Assembly: GCF_001019615.1 (NCBI RefSeq)
Contig: NZ_JNBQ01000003.1
Coordinates: 310,001 to 374,000, forward strand
Reading direction: 5' to 3'
DNA: 64,000 nt
Source: Cellulosimicrobium funkei
GTDB lineage: Bacteria; Actinomycetota; Actinomycetes; Actinomycetales; Cellulomonadaceae
Shown one piece after another: positions 43,265-52,051 of the stretch. The translations under genes and the position numbers were made by a program. Positions within the stretch are counted from its first letter, which is position 1, and the number at the start of each line of letters is the position of its first letter. A model generated the notes under the pieces. The model did no database searches. It had not been told where the DNA came from and saw only the letters and a program-made list of their open reading frames with translations.

Positions 43265-44056
43265 TCAGTCCCGCGGCTCGCGCGCGGTGAGGACGACCGG
43301 GCCGTCGGGCGTGATCGCGACGGTGTGCTCGCTGTGGGCGCCGCGCGACCCGTCGGCCGAGCGCAGGGTCCAGCCGTCGGGGTCGGTGTAGATCTCGTCC
43401 GTGGTCTCGAGGAACCAGGGCTCGATCGCGATGACGAGGCCCGGCTTGAGCGGGAACCCGCGCTTGCGGCGGCCGTCGTTGGGGATGTGGGGCTCGCCGT
43501 GCATCGTGCGGCCCACGCCGTGCCCGCCGAAGTCGGTGTTCACCGAGTACCCCGCGGCGTGCGCGACGTCCGCGATGGCGGCCGAGATGTCGCCGACCTT
43601 CTTGCCCGGCTGCGCGGCGGCGATGCCGGCCTCGAGCGCGCGCTCGGTCGTCTGGATGAGCTTCGCGTCGGCCTCGCCGAGCGCACCCGCGCGCGGCGTC
43701 CCGACGACGAACGACAGCGCCGAGTCCGCGACCCACCCGTCGACCGACGCGGCGAAGTCGATGCTCAGCAGGTCGCCGTCGCGCAGCGCGTAGTCGTGGG
43801 GGAGGCCGTGCAGGACGGCGTCGTTGACGGACGTGCAGATCACCTTGCCGAACGGGCTCGCGCCGAACGACGGGTGGTAGTCGATGTAGCAGGACTCGGC
43901 CCCGCGGTCGCGGATCATCTTGTGCGCGACCTCGTCGAGCTCGAGCAGGTTCGTCCCGACCTCGGTGGCGGCGCGCACCGTGGTGAGGACGTCGGCGACG
44001 AACCGCCCCGCGGGTCGCATCTGGTCGATCTCCCGCGGGGTCCTCAGCTCGATCAT
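43265..44056 (-). CDS. map: Methionine aminopeptidase, type I
   Basis: A 263-residue dimetal enzyme that removes N-terminal Met from new proteins. Metal ligands are seen in LSIDFAASVDGWVADSALSF (two Asp), DFGGHGVGRTMHGEPHI (His), VIAIEPWF (Glu) and HSEHTVAI (Glu). Length matches type Ia. ATG 44056 begins MIELRTPREIDQM, the normal start. The gene is divergent from the LacI regulator and is not in the usual ribosomal-protein operon, so it is probably a second copy in the genome (inference). Confidence 0.95.
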   Translation of the reverse strand: MIELRTPREIDQMRPAGRFVADVLTTVRAATEVGTNLLELDEVAHKMIRDRGAESCYIDYHPSFGASPFGKVICTSVNDAVLHGLPHDYALRDGDLLSIDFAASVDGWVADSALSFVVGTPRAGALGEADAKLIQTTERALEAGIAAAQPGKKVGDISAAIADVAHAAGYSVNTDFGGHGVGRTMHGEPHIPNDGRRKRGFPLKPGLVIAIEPWFLETTDEIYTDPDGWTLRSADGSRGAHSEHTVAITPDGPVVLTAREPRD

Positions 44057-44208
44057 CGTGGTCCTTCCGGTTCGCAGGTGGGGCGCCCGACGGCGGCGCG
44101 GCCGGCTCGAGCGGTGGCGAGCGGTGCCGCGGGACGGGCCTCCCCACGATATCGGTCACCGTGCCGCGGTGCGGCGGCGGGCGAGGCCCGGGCACGCCGG
44201 GCGGCGGC

Positions 44209-44220
44209 GCAAGCGCTTGC
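44209..44220. promoter_or_regulatory. LacI-family operator upstream of the lacI-type gene
   Basis: GCAAGCGCTTGC is a perfect 12-bp palindrome with the central CG expected for LacI-family operators. It lies 69 bases before the LacI gene, consistent with autoregulation, and also upstream of map. Confidence 0.6.
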
Positions 44221-44288
44221 ATCGATCTGCTCACGATGCGGCACGGCGCCTCGCCACCCGGCGTCCCGGCGTGGCAGCATCACCCGTC

Positions 44289-45299
44289 GTGGCAGGTATC
44301 GACGACGTAGCCCAGGCCGCCGGCGTGTCCACGGCGACCGTCTCGCGCGCCCTGCGCGGCCTGCCCAACGTCTCGGAGGCGACGCGCCTGCGGGTGCTCG
44401 CGGAGGCGGCACGGCTCGGCTACGTGCCCACGCCGTCGGCGGCGTCGCTGGCCACCGGCCGCACCCGCACGATCGGCGTGCTCACCCCGTGGGTCAACCG
44501 GTGGTTCTTCGCCAACGTCATCGAGGGCGCCGAGCGCGCGCTGCGGGACCTCGGCTACGACGTCCTGCTGTACACGTTCGACGTGCGCCGTACGTCGTCG
44601 CGCCGCCGGGTCGACCCGAGCGTGCTGCGTCACCGCGTGGACGGGACGCTCGTCGTCGGGCTGCCGCTCGACGACGACGAGGTGCGCTCGCTCGTCGGGC
44701 TCGCCCGGCCGCTCGCGTTCGTCGGGTCGGGGCCGGCCGACCAGGTGACGGTCCGGCTCGACGACGTCGCGACGGGCCGGGCCGCCACACGACACCTGCT
44801 CGAGCTGGGGCACCGGGTCATCGGCCACGTCACCGGGGTGCCCGACCTCGTGTCGTCGTGGTCGCCGCCCGTCGAGCGGGCACGGGGCTACGTCCGCGCG
44901 CTGGAGGAGGCGGGGATCGTCGTCGAGCCGGACCTCGAGGTGAACGGCGACTTCGACGTCGCGGGAGGGCGCGAGTCCACGGCGGAGCTCCTGCGCCGCC
45001 GGCCCGACGTGACCGCCGTCTTCGCGGCGTCGGACGAGATGGCCATGGGCGCGATCCTCGCGGCGCGAGACCTCGGGCTGCGGGTGCCGGAGGACCTGTC
45101 CGTCGTCGGGGTGGACGGTCACGACCTCGGGGAGCTCGTCGGCCTGACGACGATCGCCCAGGACGCGTACCAGCAAGGCTTCGACGCGGCTCTCCTCCTG
45201 CTCGAGATGATCAACGGCGCCCCGGTACCAGAGAGCCTCACGTATCCGACCGAGCTGGTGCGCCGCGGCTCGACGGCGCCGCCGGGCGCCGGAGGCTGA
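44289..45299 (+). CDS. LacI family transcriptional regulator
   Basis: A 336-residue LacI/GalR repressor. Residues 1-60 hold the helix-turn-helix and hinge (IDDVAQAAGVSTATVSRALRGLPNVSEATR, TPSAASLATGRTRTIGVL). A periplasmic-binding-like effector domain follows (WFFANVIEGAERALRDLGYDV, FVGSGPADQV, TAVFAASDEMAMGAILAARDLG). GTG 44289 begins directly at the DNA-binding helix. The sugar ABC importer downstream has a similar operator, so this protein very probably represses that operon in the absence of the sugar. Confidence 0.93.
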   Translation: MAGIDDVAQAAGVSTATVSRALRGLPNVSEATRLRVLAEAARLGYVPTPSAASLATGRTRTIGVLTPWVNRWFFANVIEGAERALRDLGYDVLLYTFDVRRTSSRRRVDPSVLRHRVDGTLVVGLPLDDDEVRSLVGLARPLAFVGSGPADQVTVRLDDVATGRAATRHLLELGHRVIGHVTGVPDLVSSWSPPVERARGYVRALEEAGIVVEPDLEVNGDFDVAGGRESTAELLRRRPDVTAVFAASDEMAMGAILAARDLGLRVPEDLSVVGVDGHDLGELVGLTTIAQDAYQQGFDAALLLLEMINGAPVPESLTYPTELVRRGSTAPPGAGG

Positions 45300-45435
45300 G
45301 GTCCCGCGTCTCGCCGCGCGCTCGACGACCCCGCGTGGGAGCGTGGCCAGGAGAGGAGGGGCGAGAGAGCGCGCACCCGGCGCACGTGACGGAATCGTTA
45401 CGCAAACTCGCCTCCCCTGTGCTTGCGGCAGCGGG

Positions 45436-45451
45436 ATGCAACCGCTTGCAT
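45436..45451. promoter_or_regulatory. LacI-family operator upstream of the sugar importer
   Basis: ATGCAACCGCTTGCAT is a palindrome with a CCG centre and shares the AA-CCG/GCG-CTTGC core with the site at 44209. It is 106 bases before the binding-protein start, in a 257-base gap otherwise without genes. Confidence 0.6.
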
Positions 45452-45556
45452 GGTGCCTAGGGCGAGAGCGCACCCGCGCTCGCGACGTCGCGATGCGCCC
45501 GGTCCTCACCGGACCGGGGTGACGGCGTCCGTACCCACGACGAGGTGGAGGCTGAC

Positions 45557-46963
45557 ATGACCAGGACCACGAGGACCAGCGCGGCGCGTCGCCGCACGCT
45601 GGTGGTCGCCGCCGGCGGCGCGAGCCTCGCGCTCGTGCTCGCGGCGTGCAGCGGCGGCGGCGGTGGCGGGGGCGACGACGAGTCGCCGAGCGCCGAGGTG
45701 GACTGCGCCGACTACGAGCAGTACGGGGACCTGTCCGGCAAGACGGTGTCGGTGTACGCGACGATCGTCGACACCGAGGCGGAGCAGCAGCAGGCGTCGT
45801 ACGAGCCGTTCGAGGAGTGCACGGGCGCCACGATCGAGTACGAGGGCTCCAAGGAGTTCGAGGCGCAGCTCCCCGTCCGCATCCAGTCGGGCAGCGCGCC
45901 CGACATCGCGTACCTGCCGCAGCCGGGCCTGCTCCGCCGGATCGTCGCGGACTTCCCCGACGCGATCCAGCCGGTCGGCGAGGACGCCGCGGCGAACGTG
46001 GACCAGTACTACACCGAGTCCTGGAAGGACTACGGCACCGTCGACGGGACGCTCTACGCGACCCCGCTCGGCGCCAACGTGAAGTCGTTCGTCTGGTACT
46101 CGCCGTCGATGTTCGAGGACGCGGGGTACGAGGTCCCCACCACGTGGGACGAGCTCATGGAGCTCTCGGACCAGATCGTCGCGGACAACCCCGGCGGCGA
46201 CATCAAGCCGTGGTGCGCCGGCATCGCGTCCGGCGAGGCGACCGGCTGGCCGGCCACCGACTGGATGGAGGACGTCGTCCTGCGCACCGCGGGTCCCGAG
46301 GTCTACGACCAGTGGGTCAACCACGAGATCCCGTTCAACGACCCGCAGATCGCCACGGCGCTCGCCACGGTCGGCGACGTGCTGAAGAACGAGGAGTTCG
46401 TCAACGGCGGCCTCGGCGACGTGAGCACCATCGCGACGACCGAGTTCACCGAGGGCGGCTACCCGATCATCGACGGCCTGTGCTACATGCACCGCCAGGC
46501 GACGTTCTACCAGGCCAACTGGACGACCCTGGACCCCGACCTGGTGGTCGCGCCCGACGGTGACGTGTGGGCCTTCTACCTCCCGGGCGAGACCGCGGAG
46601 GACAAGCCGCTGCTCGGTGGCGGCGAGTTCGTCGCCGCGTTCACCGACCGTCCCGAGGTCCAGGCGTTCCACGCCTACCTGTCGAGCCCGGAGTGGTCCA
46701 ACGCCAAGGCGAGCGTGACCCCGCAGGGCTGGATCAGCGCCAACAACGGCCTCGACCCCGAGCTGCTGCAGTCGCCCATGGACCAGCAGGCGTACGAGCT
46801 GCTCACGGACGAGAGCTACACGTTCCGCTTCGACGGGTCGGACATGATGCCCGCCGCCGTCGGCGCCGGCTCCTTCTGGACCGAGATGACCGAGTGGATC
46901 GCGAGCGACAAGTCCGACGAGGCCGTCCTCGACGCCATCGAGGCGTCCTGGCCGACGTCCTGA
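45557..46963 (+). CDS. Sugar ABC importer, substrate-binding lipoprotein
   Basis: A 468-residue extracellular lipoprotein of SBP family 1. The signal ends in the lipobox LAAC at about residue 31 (SLALVLAACSGG), followed by a glycine run (GGGGGGGDD). The mature domain (EFEAQLPVRIQSGSAPDIAYLPQPGLL, KSFVWYSPSMFEDAGYEVPTTWDELM) fits the alpha-glucoside/maltose-type binding proteins. ATG 45557 has GGAG 9 bases upstream. It heads an operon with two permeases; there is no ATPase, as usual for actinobacterial sugar importers that borrow a shared MsiK-type one. Substrate is inferred, not shown. Confidence 0.93.
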   Translation: MTRTTRTSAARRRTLVVAAGGASLALVLAACSGGGGGGGDDESPSAEVDCADYEQYGDLSGKTVSVYATIVDTEAEQQQASYEPFEECTGATIEYEGSKEFEAQLPVRIQSGSAPDIAYLPQPGLLRRIVADFPDAIQPVGEDAAANVDQYYTESWKDYGTVDGTLYATPLGANVKSFVWYSPSMFEDAGYEVPTTWDELMELSDQIVADNPGGDIKPWCAGIASGEATGWPATDWMEDVVLRTAGPEVYDQWVNHEIPFNDPQIATALATVGDVLKNEEFVNGGLGDVSTIATTEFTEGGYPIIDGLCYMHRQATFYQANWTTLDPDLVVAPDGDVWAFYLPGETAEDKPLLGGGEFVAAFTDRPEVQAFHAYLSSPEWSNAKASVTPQGWISANNGLDPELLQSPMDQQAYELLTDESYTFRFDGSDMMPAAVGAGSFWTEMTEWIASDKSDEAVLDAIEASWPTS

Positions 46964-46972
46964 CCCGCGGGT

Positions 46973-47021
46973 GACCCGGGGCCCGATCGCGCGGCACGTG
47001 CCGCGAGCCGGGCCCCGGGTC
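46973..47021. terminator. Large stem-loop between binding protein and permease
   Basis: GACCCGGGGCCCG (46973-46985) pairs perfectly with CGGGCCCCGGGTC (47009-47021), and the loop holds a second palindrome CGCGGCACGTGCCGCG. It lies in the 182-base gap after the binding-protein gene and could partly terminate transcription or protect the 3' end, giving more binding protein than permease. Confidence 0.55.
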
Positions 47022-47145
47022 CACGCGTCGACCCCGGGGGCGGGTCGTCCGGGGGGCCGATCCCCGGGCGGCCCGTCCCCGGGCCGTCCCCGCTGAAACA
47101 CCACGTCGTCGCCCGGCCGCCGCCGGCCACCTCAGGAGCTCTCAC

Positions 47146-48129
47146 ATGGACTGGTTGCTCGAACCCGCCGGGACGGGGGGCAAGCTCGCGGTGATGCTCG
47201 TCGCGATCCTGCTCTTCGTCGTCGTCATGGGCCTGATCCTCTTCCTCGTCGACCGGCCGCGGCGCGTGCCGGGCTGGGTCGTCGCGCTCGCCTTCGCCGG
47301 GCCCGCGATCGTCATGCTCGCGTTCGGCCTGCTCTACCCGGGCCTGCGCACGATCCGGGACTCGTTCTACAACCGCACGGGCTCCGCGTTCGTCGGTCTC
47401 GACAACTACGTCACGGCCTTCACCCGCGACGAGTTCCAGATCGTCCTGCGCAACACGGCGATCTGGGTCATCGTCGTCCCGCTCGTCTCGACGTTCCTCG
47501 GCCTCGTCTACGCGGTCGTCGTCGACCGGTCGCGCTTCGAGAAGTTCGCGAAGACCCTCATCTTCCTGCCGATGGCGATCTCCATGGTCGGCGCGGGCAT
47601 CATCTGGAAGTTCATGTACGAGTACAAGCCGGCGAGCCAGCCGCAGATCGGCCTGTTCAACCAGGTCCTCGTCTGGCTGGGGCTCGAGCCGCAGCAGTTC
47701 CTGCTCAGCGCGCCGGCGAACACGTTCTTCCTCATCCTCGTGATGATCTGGATCCAGGCCGGGTTCGCGATGACGATCCTCGCGGCCGCGATCCGGGCGA
47801 TCCCGGACGACATCGTCGAGGCAGCCCGCCTCGACGGCGTCGGCGGCATGCGGATGTTCCGCTACATCACGGTCCCGAGCATCCGCCCCGCGCTCGTGGT
47901 CGTCCTCACGACGATCGCGATCGGCACGCTCAAGGTCTTCGACATCGTCCGCACCATGACCGGTGGTCGCTTCGAGACGTCGGTCGTCGCCAACGAGTTC
48001 TACACGCAAGCGCTGCGGCAGGGCGAGCAGGGGCTCGGGGCCGCGCTCGCGGTCATCCTGTTCGTCCTCGTCATCCCGATCATCGTGTACAACGTGCGGC
48101 AGCTGAAGCAGGCGGAGGAGATCCGATGA
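47146..48129 (+). CDS. Sugar ABC importer, permease (MalF-type)
   Basis: A 327-residue permease with an extra N-terminal pair of helices (MLVAILLFVVVMGLILFL, then VVALAFAGPAIVMLAFGLLY) before the six-helix core. The coupling EAA loop reads EAARLDGVGGMRMFRYITVP (about 226-245). It pairs with the next gene as the MalF-like partner. Its stop overlaps the next start (ATGA). Confidence 0.93.
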   Translation: MDWLLEPAGTGGKLAVMLVAILLFVVVMGLILFLVDRPRRVPGWVVALAFAGPAIVMLAFGLLYPGLRTIRDSFYNRTGSAFVGLDNYVTAFTRDEFQIVLRNTAIWVIVVPLVSTFLGLVYAVVVDRSRFEKFAKTLIFLPMAISMVGAGIIWKFMYEYKPASQPQIGLFNQVLVWLGLEPQQFLLSAPANTFFLILVMIWIQAGFAMTILAAAIRAIPDDIVEAARLDGVGGMRMFRYITVPSIRPALVVVLTTIAIGTLKVFDIVRTMTGGRFETSVVANEFYTQALRQGEQGLGAALAVILFVLVIPIIVYNVRQLKQAEEIR

Positions 48130-49076
48130 GCACCCCACTGTCCGCCTCCGTCCCGGACGCCCCGCTCGTCGACGAGACCGCCGAGGAGGGCAGCGGCAAG
48201 GGCATCGTCGCGGGCCTCGACGAGCGCGCCGGCAAGGTGCGCCGCAGGGTCTCGTCCCGACCGGCGTCGATCATCGCGATCGTCCTCGCCGTCCTGTGGA
48301 CCATCCCGACGTTCGGTCTCCTCGTCACCTCGTTCCGCCCGCCGCGCGAGATCCGGCGGTCGGGCTGGTGGGAGGCGTTCGCCAACCCCGAGTTCACGAT
48401 CGACAACTACACCGACGCCCTCTTCGGCGGGTCGACCAGCTTCGCGACCTACTTCATCAACTCCCTGGTCATCACGCTGCCCGCGGTGATCATCCCCATC
48501 ACGCTCGCGTCGCTCGCGGCGTACGCGTTCGCGTGGGTGGACTTCAAGGGACGCAACCTGCTGTTCGTCGCCGTGTTCGCGCTCCAGATCGTGCCCATCC
48601 AGGTCACGCTCGTCCCGCTGCTCACGCAGTACGTCGACTGGGGGATCGACGGGTCGTTCTGGCCGGTGTGGCTGTCGCACTCGATCTTCGCCCTGCCGCT
48701 CGCGATCTTCCTCCTGCACAACTTCATGAAGGACATCCCGCGCGAGCTCGTCGAGGCGGCCCGCGTCGACGGCGCCGGGCACGTGAAGATCTTCTTCCAG
48801 GTGCTCATGCCGCTGCTCGTGCCCGCGATCGCGGCCTTCGGGATCTTCCAGTTCCTCTGGGTCTGGAACGACCTGCTCGTCGCCCTGACGTTCGCGTCCG
48901 GCCAGGACACCGCGCCCATCACCGTGCGCCTCGCCGAGCTGTCCGGCTCGCGCGGCGCGAGCTGGCACCTGCTGCCCGCGGGCGCGTTCATCTCGATGGT
49001 CGTCCCGGTCATCGTGTTCCTCGCGCTCCAGCGGTACTTCGTGCGCGGCCTCCTCGCGGGTTCGGTCAAGGGCTGA
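48126..49076 (+). CDS. Sugar ABC importer, permease (MalG-type)
   Basis: A 316-residue permease. A polar tail of about 50 residues is followed by six membrane helices; the coupling loop reads EAARVDGAGHVKIFFQVLMPL (about 212-232), and the MalG-type C-terminus QRYFVRGLLAGSVKG is intact. Third gene of the operon, ending shortly before a terminator hairpin. Confidence 0.93.
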   Translation: MSTPLSASVPDAPLVDETAEEGSGKGIVAGLDERAGKVRRRVSSRPASIIAIVLAVLWTIPTFGLLVTSFRPPREIRRSGWWEAFANPEFTIDNYTDALFGGSTSFATYFINSLVITLPAVIIPITLASLAAYAFAWVDFKGRNLLFVAVFALQIVPIQVTLVPLLTQYVDWGIDGSFWPVWLSHSIFALPLAIFLLHNFMKDIPRELVEAARVDGAGHVKIFFQVLMPLLVPAIAAFGIFQFLWVWNDLLVALTFASGQDTAPITVRLAELSGSRGASWHLLPAGAFISMVVPVIVFLALQRYFVRGLLAGSVKG

Positions 49077-49098
49077 CGCACTCCTCGAGCATGCGGTC

Positions 49099-49128
49099 GC
49101 GGCCCGTCGGTCCTGTGTGACGGGCCGC
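49099..49128. terminator. Terminator after the sugar importer operon
   Basis: GCGGCCCGTC pairs perfectly with GACGGGCCGC over a 10-base loop, 22 bases after the last permease stop. Confidence 0.65.
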
Positions 49129-49183
49129 AACCGCACGCTCTGCGGGCGACGGTTCCCTGCCGGAGCGGTCGTAGAGTCGGGCG

Positions 49184-50104
49184 GTGCCCACCCGCCCCGT
49201 CGCCCTCGACCGCGTCCCGGTCCCGGCGCTGTTCGTCGTCTCGGGGCTGACGCAGTACCTGGGCGCGGCGATCGCCGTCGGGCTGTTCGCCGTGGCCGGC
49301 GCGATCGAGATCGGGTGGCTGCGCATCGCGGCGTCCGCGGTGCTGCTGCTCGCGTGGCGCCGGCCGTGGCGTCACCGGTGGACCCGGCACGACCTCGCGT
49401 GGGTCGCCGTCTTCGGCGTCGCCCTCGCCGCGATGAACCTCGCGTTCTACGTCGCGATCGACCACCTGCCGCTCGGGACGGCCGTCGCGATCGAGTTCCT
49501 CGGCCCCGTCGCGGTCGCGGCGGTCACGGGCAGCGGGTGGCGCGAGCGGGGCGCGATCGCGGTCGCGGCAGCCGGCGTCGTGCTGCTCGCCGGGGTGACG
49601 ATCGAGTCCGACCTCCCGCGCGCGGACGCCGTGCTCGGGCTCACCGCGATCGGCGTCGCGGCCGCGTGCTGGGCGGCGTACATCCTGCTGGGTCGGCGGG
49701 TCGCCGTCTCCGGGTCGGGCGTGACGTCGCTCGCGGTCGCGATGACCGTAGGCGCCCTCGTGTTCGCGCCGTTCCTCGCGCCCGACGCCGTCCCCGTGCT
49801 CGGCGACTGGCGGCACGTGGTCGCGATCGCCGGGATCGCCCTCTTCTCGTCCGTCGTCCCGTACGCGCTCGAGCAGGTCATCCTCCGCCGGGTCAGCGCG
49901 GCGACGTTCTCCGTGCTGCTCGCGCTGCTCCCGGCGACGGCCGCCGTCGTCGGGGCCGTCGTGCTGCGCCAGGTGCCCACGGTCCCGGAGCTGGTCGGAC
50001 TCGTCCTCGTGTCCGGCGCGATCGCCATGACCGCCGCGCGCCCGGGCGGCCGGGACGCGACCCCGCCCGACGACGTCGCGCCGCTCGACCCGCCGCCCGC
50101 CTGA
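49184..50104 (+). CDS. EamA/RhtA-like transporter
   Basis: A 306-residue drug/metabolite transporter of the EamA family with ten membrane segments in two repeats of five (FVVSGLTQYLGAAIAVGLFAVAG ... YALEQVILRRVSAATFSVLLALLPA). The RhtA-like pattern PLGTAVAIEFLGPVAVAAV in the first repeat fits threonine/homoserine-type efflux, so export of an amino acid is a reasonable guess. GTG 49184 is the start. It is convergent with bpa. Confidence 0.88.
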   Translation: MPTRPVALDRVPVPALFVVSGLTQYLGAAIAVGLFAVAGAIEIGWLRIAASAVLLLAWRRPWRHRWTRHDLAWVAVFGVALAAMNLAFYVAIDHLPLGTAVAIEFLGPVAVAAVTGSGWRERGAIAVAAAGVVLLAGVTIESDLPRADAVLGLTAIGVAAACWAAYILLGRRVAVSGSGVTSLAVAMTVGALVFAPFLAPDAVPVLGDWRHVVAIAGIALFSSVVPYALEQVILRRVSAATFSVLLALLPATAAVVGAVVLRQVPTVPELVGLVLVSGAIAMTAARPGGRDATPPDDVAPLDPPPA

Positions 50105-50139
50105 CCACGGGGCCCGGACGGGCGGCAGGGCGCGGTGAC

Positions 50140-50784
50140 TCAGAGGTACTGACCCGGGGAGGGCCGTCCGTCGTGCTCGTCCGGCCGGCCGGGGTGCCCC
50201 GGCATCCCGCCCGGCGCGCCGGGGCCCATGGGTGGCAGCGAACCCGGCGGCAGGGCGCGACGCATCTGCGAGAGCTGCGCCTGCGCCGCCATCTGCTGGG
50301 CGACGAGCGCCGTCTGGATGCCGTGGAACAGGCCCTCGAGCCAGCCGACGAGCTGCGCCTGCGCGACGCGCAGCTCCGCGTCGGTCGGGACCGTGTCGTC
50401 CGAGAACGGGAGCGTGATCCGGTGCAGCTCCGCCACGAGGTCGGGCGACAGGCCCTCCTCGAGCTCCGTGAGCGAGCGCTCGTGGATCTCGGCGAGCCGC
50501 GACCGTGCCGCCTCGTCGAGCGGGGCGTCCCGGACCTCGTCGAGGAGCTTCTTGATCATGCCGCCGATGCGCATCACCTTGGCCGGCTCCTCGATGACCG
50601 TCGCCGGGTTGCGGTCGGGGTCGGTCGAGTCGTCGCTCTCGACGACGCTCACCCCCGTCCCGTCCGGCATCACGACCGTGGCGCGGGCGGGCTCGTCGGT
50701 CTCGTCGACGGCGTCCTCCGCACCGTTCGCGGGCTCAGGGGCGGTCGGCTCGTCGGGACGGGGGTCGCGGGGTTCGTCAGCCAT
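50140..50784 (-). CDS. bpa: Bacterial proteasome activator Bpa
   Basis: A 214-residue protein of the Bpa (PafE, DUF2587) family that forms a ring and opens the 20S proteasome gate without ATP. Acidic residues 1-60 are disordered, then a helical core (RIGGMIKKLLDEVRDAPLDEA, LFHGIQTALVAQQMAAQAQL) and a Gly/Pro-rich tail ending exactly in GQYL, the gate-opening C-terminus that docks in the proteasome. The tail also holds the family's GGMPGHPG-type run. ATG 50784 follows from the conserved acidic N-terminus. Its presence predicts a Mycobacterium-type 20S proteasome elsewhere in the genome. Confidence 0.92.
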   Translation of the reverse strand: MADEPRDPRPDEPTAPEPANGAEDAVDETDEPARATVVMPDGTGVSVVESDDSTDPDRNPATVIEEPAKVMRIGGMIKKLLDEVRDAPLDEAARSRLAEIHERSLTELEEGLSPDLVAELHRITLPFSDDTVPTDAELRVAQAQLVGWLEGLFHGIQTALVAQQMAAQAQLSQMRRALPPGSLPPMGPGAPGGMPGHPGRPDEHDGRPSPGQYL

Positions 50785-50854
50785 GGGTCCAGTCTGGCGC
50801 GCGGTGCCCACGCGCGCACCGACGGCGCACGCTCTCCTGTGCGGTCGGCCGGGG

Positions 50855-51832
50855 TCAGGGCACGAGGAGCACCTTGCCGAAGACCTCGCCCGAGTCGAGC
50901 AGCTCGTGCGCCCGTGCGGCTTCCTCGAGCGGGAGGCGTGCGTGCACCACCGGGCGCACGCGCCCGTCCTCCACCATCGGCCAGACGTGCGTGAGGACCT
51001 CGTGCACGATGCGCGCCTTCTCCGCCGGGGGCCGCGCCCGGAGCGTCGTCCCGGCCACGGTCGCGCGCCGGGCGAGGAGGAGACCCAGGTCGAGCTCCGC
51101 GCGTCGTCCCTTCTGCATGCCGATGACGACCAGGCGCCCGCCCGTGGCGAGCACCTCCAGGTTGCGCGGCAGGTAGGCGGCGCCGACGACGTCGAGCACG
51201 ACGTCCGCGCCGTGCCCGCCGGAGGCGTCCCGCACCGCGGCGACGAAGTCCTCCTCGCGGTGGTCGACGGCGAGGCTCGCCCCGAGCGCGAGGCACCGGT
51301 CGGCCCGGTCGCGCCCGCCGGCGGTGACGGCCACGCGGGCACCGAGCGCGGCGCCGACCTGCACGGCGAGGGTCCCGACACCGCCCGACCCGCCGTGCAC
51401 GAGCAGCCACTCGTCCGGGGCCAGGCGACCGACGTCGACGACGTTGCTCCACACCGTGCACGCCGCCTCGGGGAGCGCGGCGGCGTCCACGAGGTCCACG
51501 CCGTCGGGGACGGGGAGCACCTGCGTCGACCGGACACGCACCTGCTCCGCGTAGCCGCCGCCGTCGAGCAGCGCGACGACGCGGTCACCCACGGACCATC
51601 CCGTCACGGACTCCCCGACGGCCGCGACCGTGCCCGAGACCTCGAGGCCGGGCCAGTCCGGTGCTCCGGCGGGCGGCGGGTAGGATCCGGCGCGTTGTAG
51701 CAGGTCAGCGCGGTTCACGCCAGCGGAAGCGACGTGGACCACGAGCTCGTCCGGTCCGGGGGTCTGGTCAGGGAGCGCGGAAACCGTTAGTTTCTCAGGG
51801 CCACCGGGGGCCGATATCGTGACGCCTCGCAC
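50855..51832 (-). CDS. NAD(P)H quinone oxidoreductase (zeta-crystallin/PIG3-like)
   Basis: A 325-residue medium-chain dehydrogenase without the zinc-binding residues. It has the catalytic-domain start VTISAPGGPEKL and SAGVNRADLLQRAGSYPPP, and the NADPH loop LVHGGSGGVGTLAVQVGAALG (about 142-162). The order and length match the PIG3 group of NADPH quinone reductases. GTG 51832 is chosen; the upstream frame to 51997 is not conserved. It is divergent from the conservon across a 219-base gap. Confidence 0.9.
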   Translation of the reverse strand: MRGVTISAPGGPEKLTVSALPDQTPGPDELVVHVASAGVNRADLLQRAGSYPPPAGAPDWPGLEVSGTVAAVGESVTGWSVGDRVVALLDGGGYAEQVRVRSTQVLPVPDGVDLVDAAALPEAACTVWSNVVDVGRLAPDEWLLVHGGSGGVGTLAVQVGAALGARVAVTAGGRDRADRCLALGASLAVDHREEDFVAAVRDASGGHGADVVLDVVGAAYLPRNLEVLATGGRLVVIGMQKGRRAELDLGLLLARRATVAGTTLRARPPAEKARIVHEVLTHVWPMVEDGRVRPVVHARLPLEEAARAHELLDSGEVFGKVLLVP

Positions 51833-52051
51833 ATCGCCGAGACTACGCGGACGGCCCGGGAGGCGCCGGTTCGCCGACGGGGCGTCGCGGGAGCGGGGCG
51901 AAAGTTCACGCTCCTCGCGGATTAGGTGTCCGGGGGATGTGCACCGATAGTTAGTACGCACGACCGGGGAGCGGAGCCCGGGAGGCGCCGCTGCCACGCG
52001 CGCCGACCGCGCCGCCGAACGGGTGGACCAGGGTGATGGAGGCAGGTTCGT

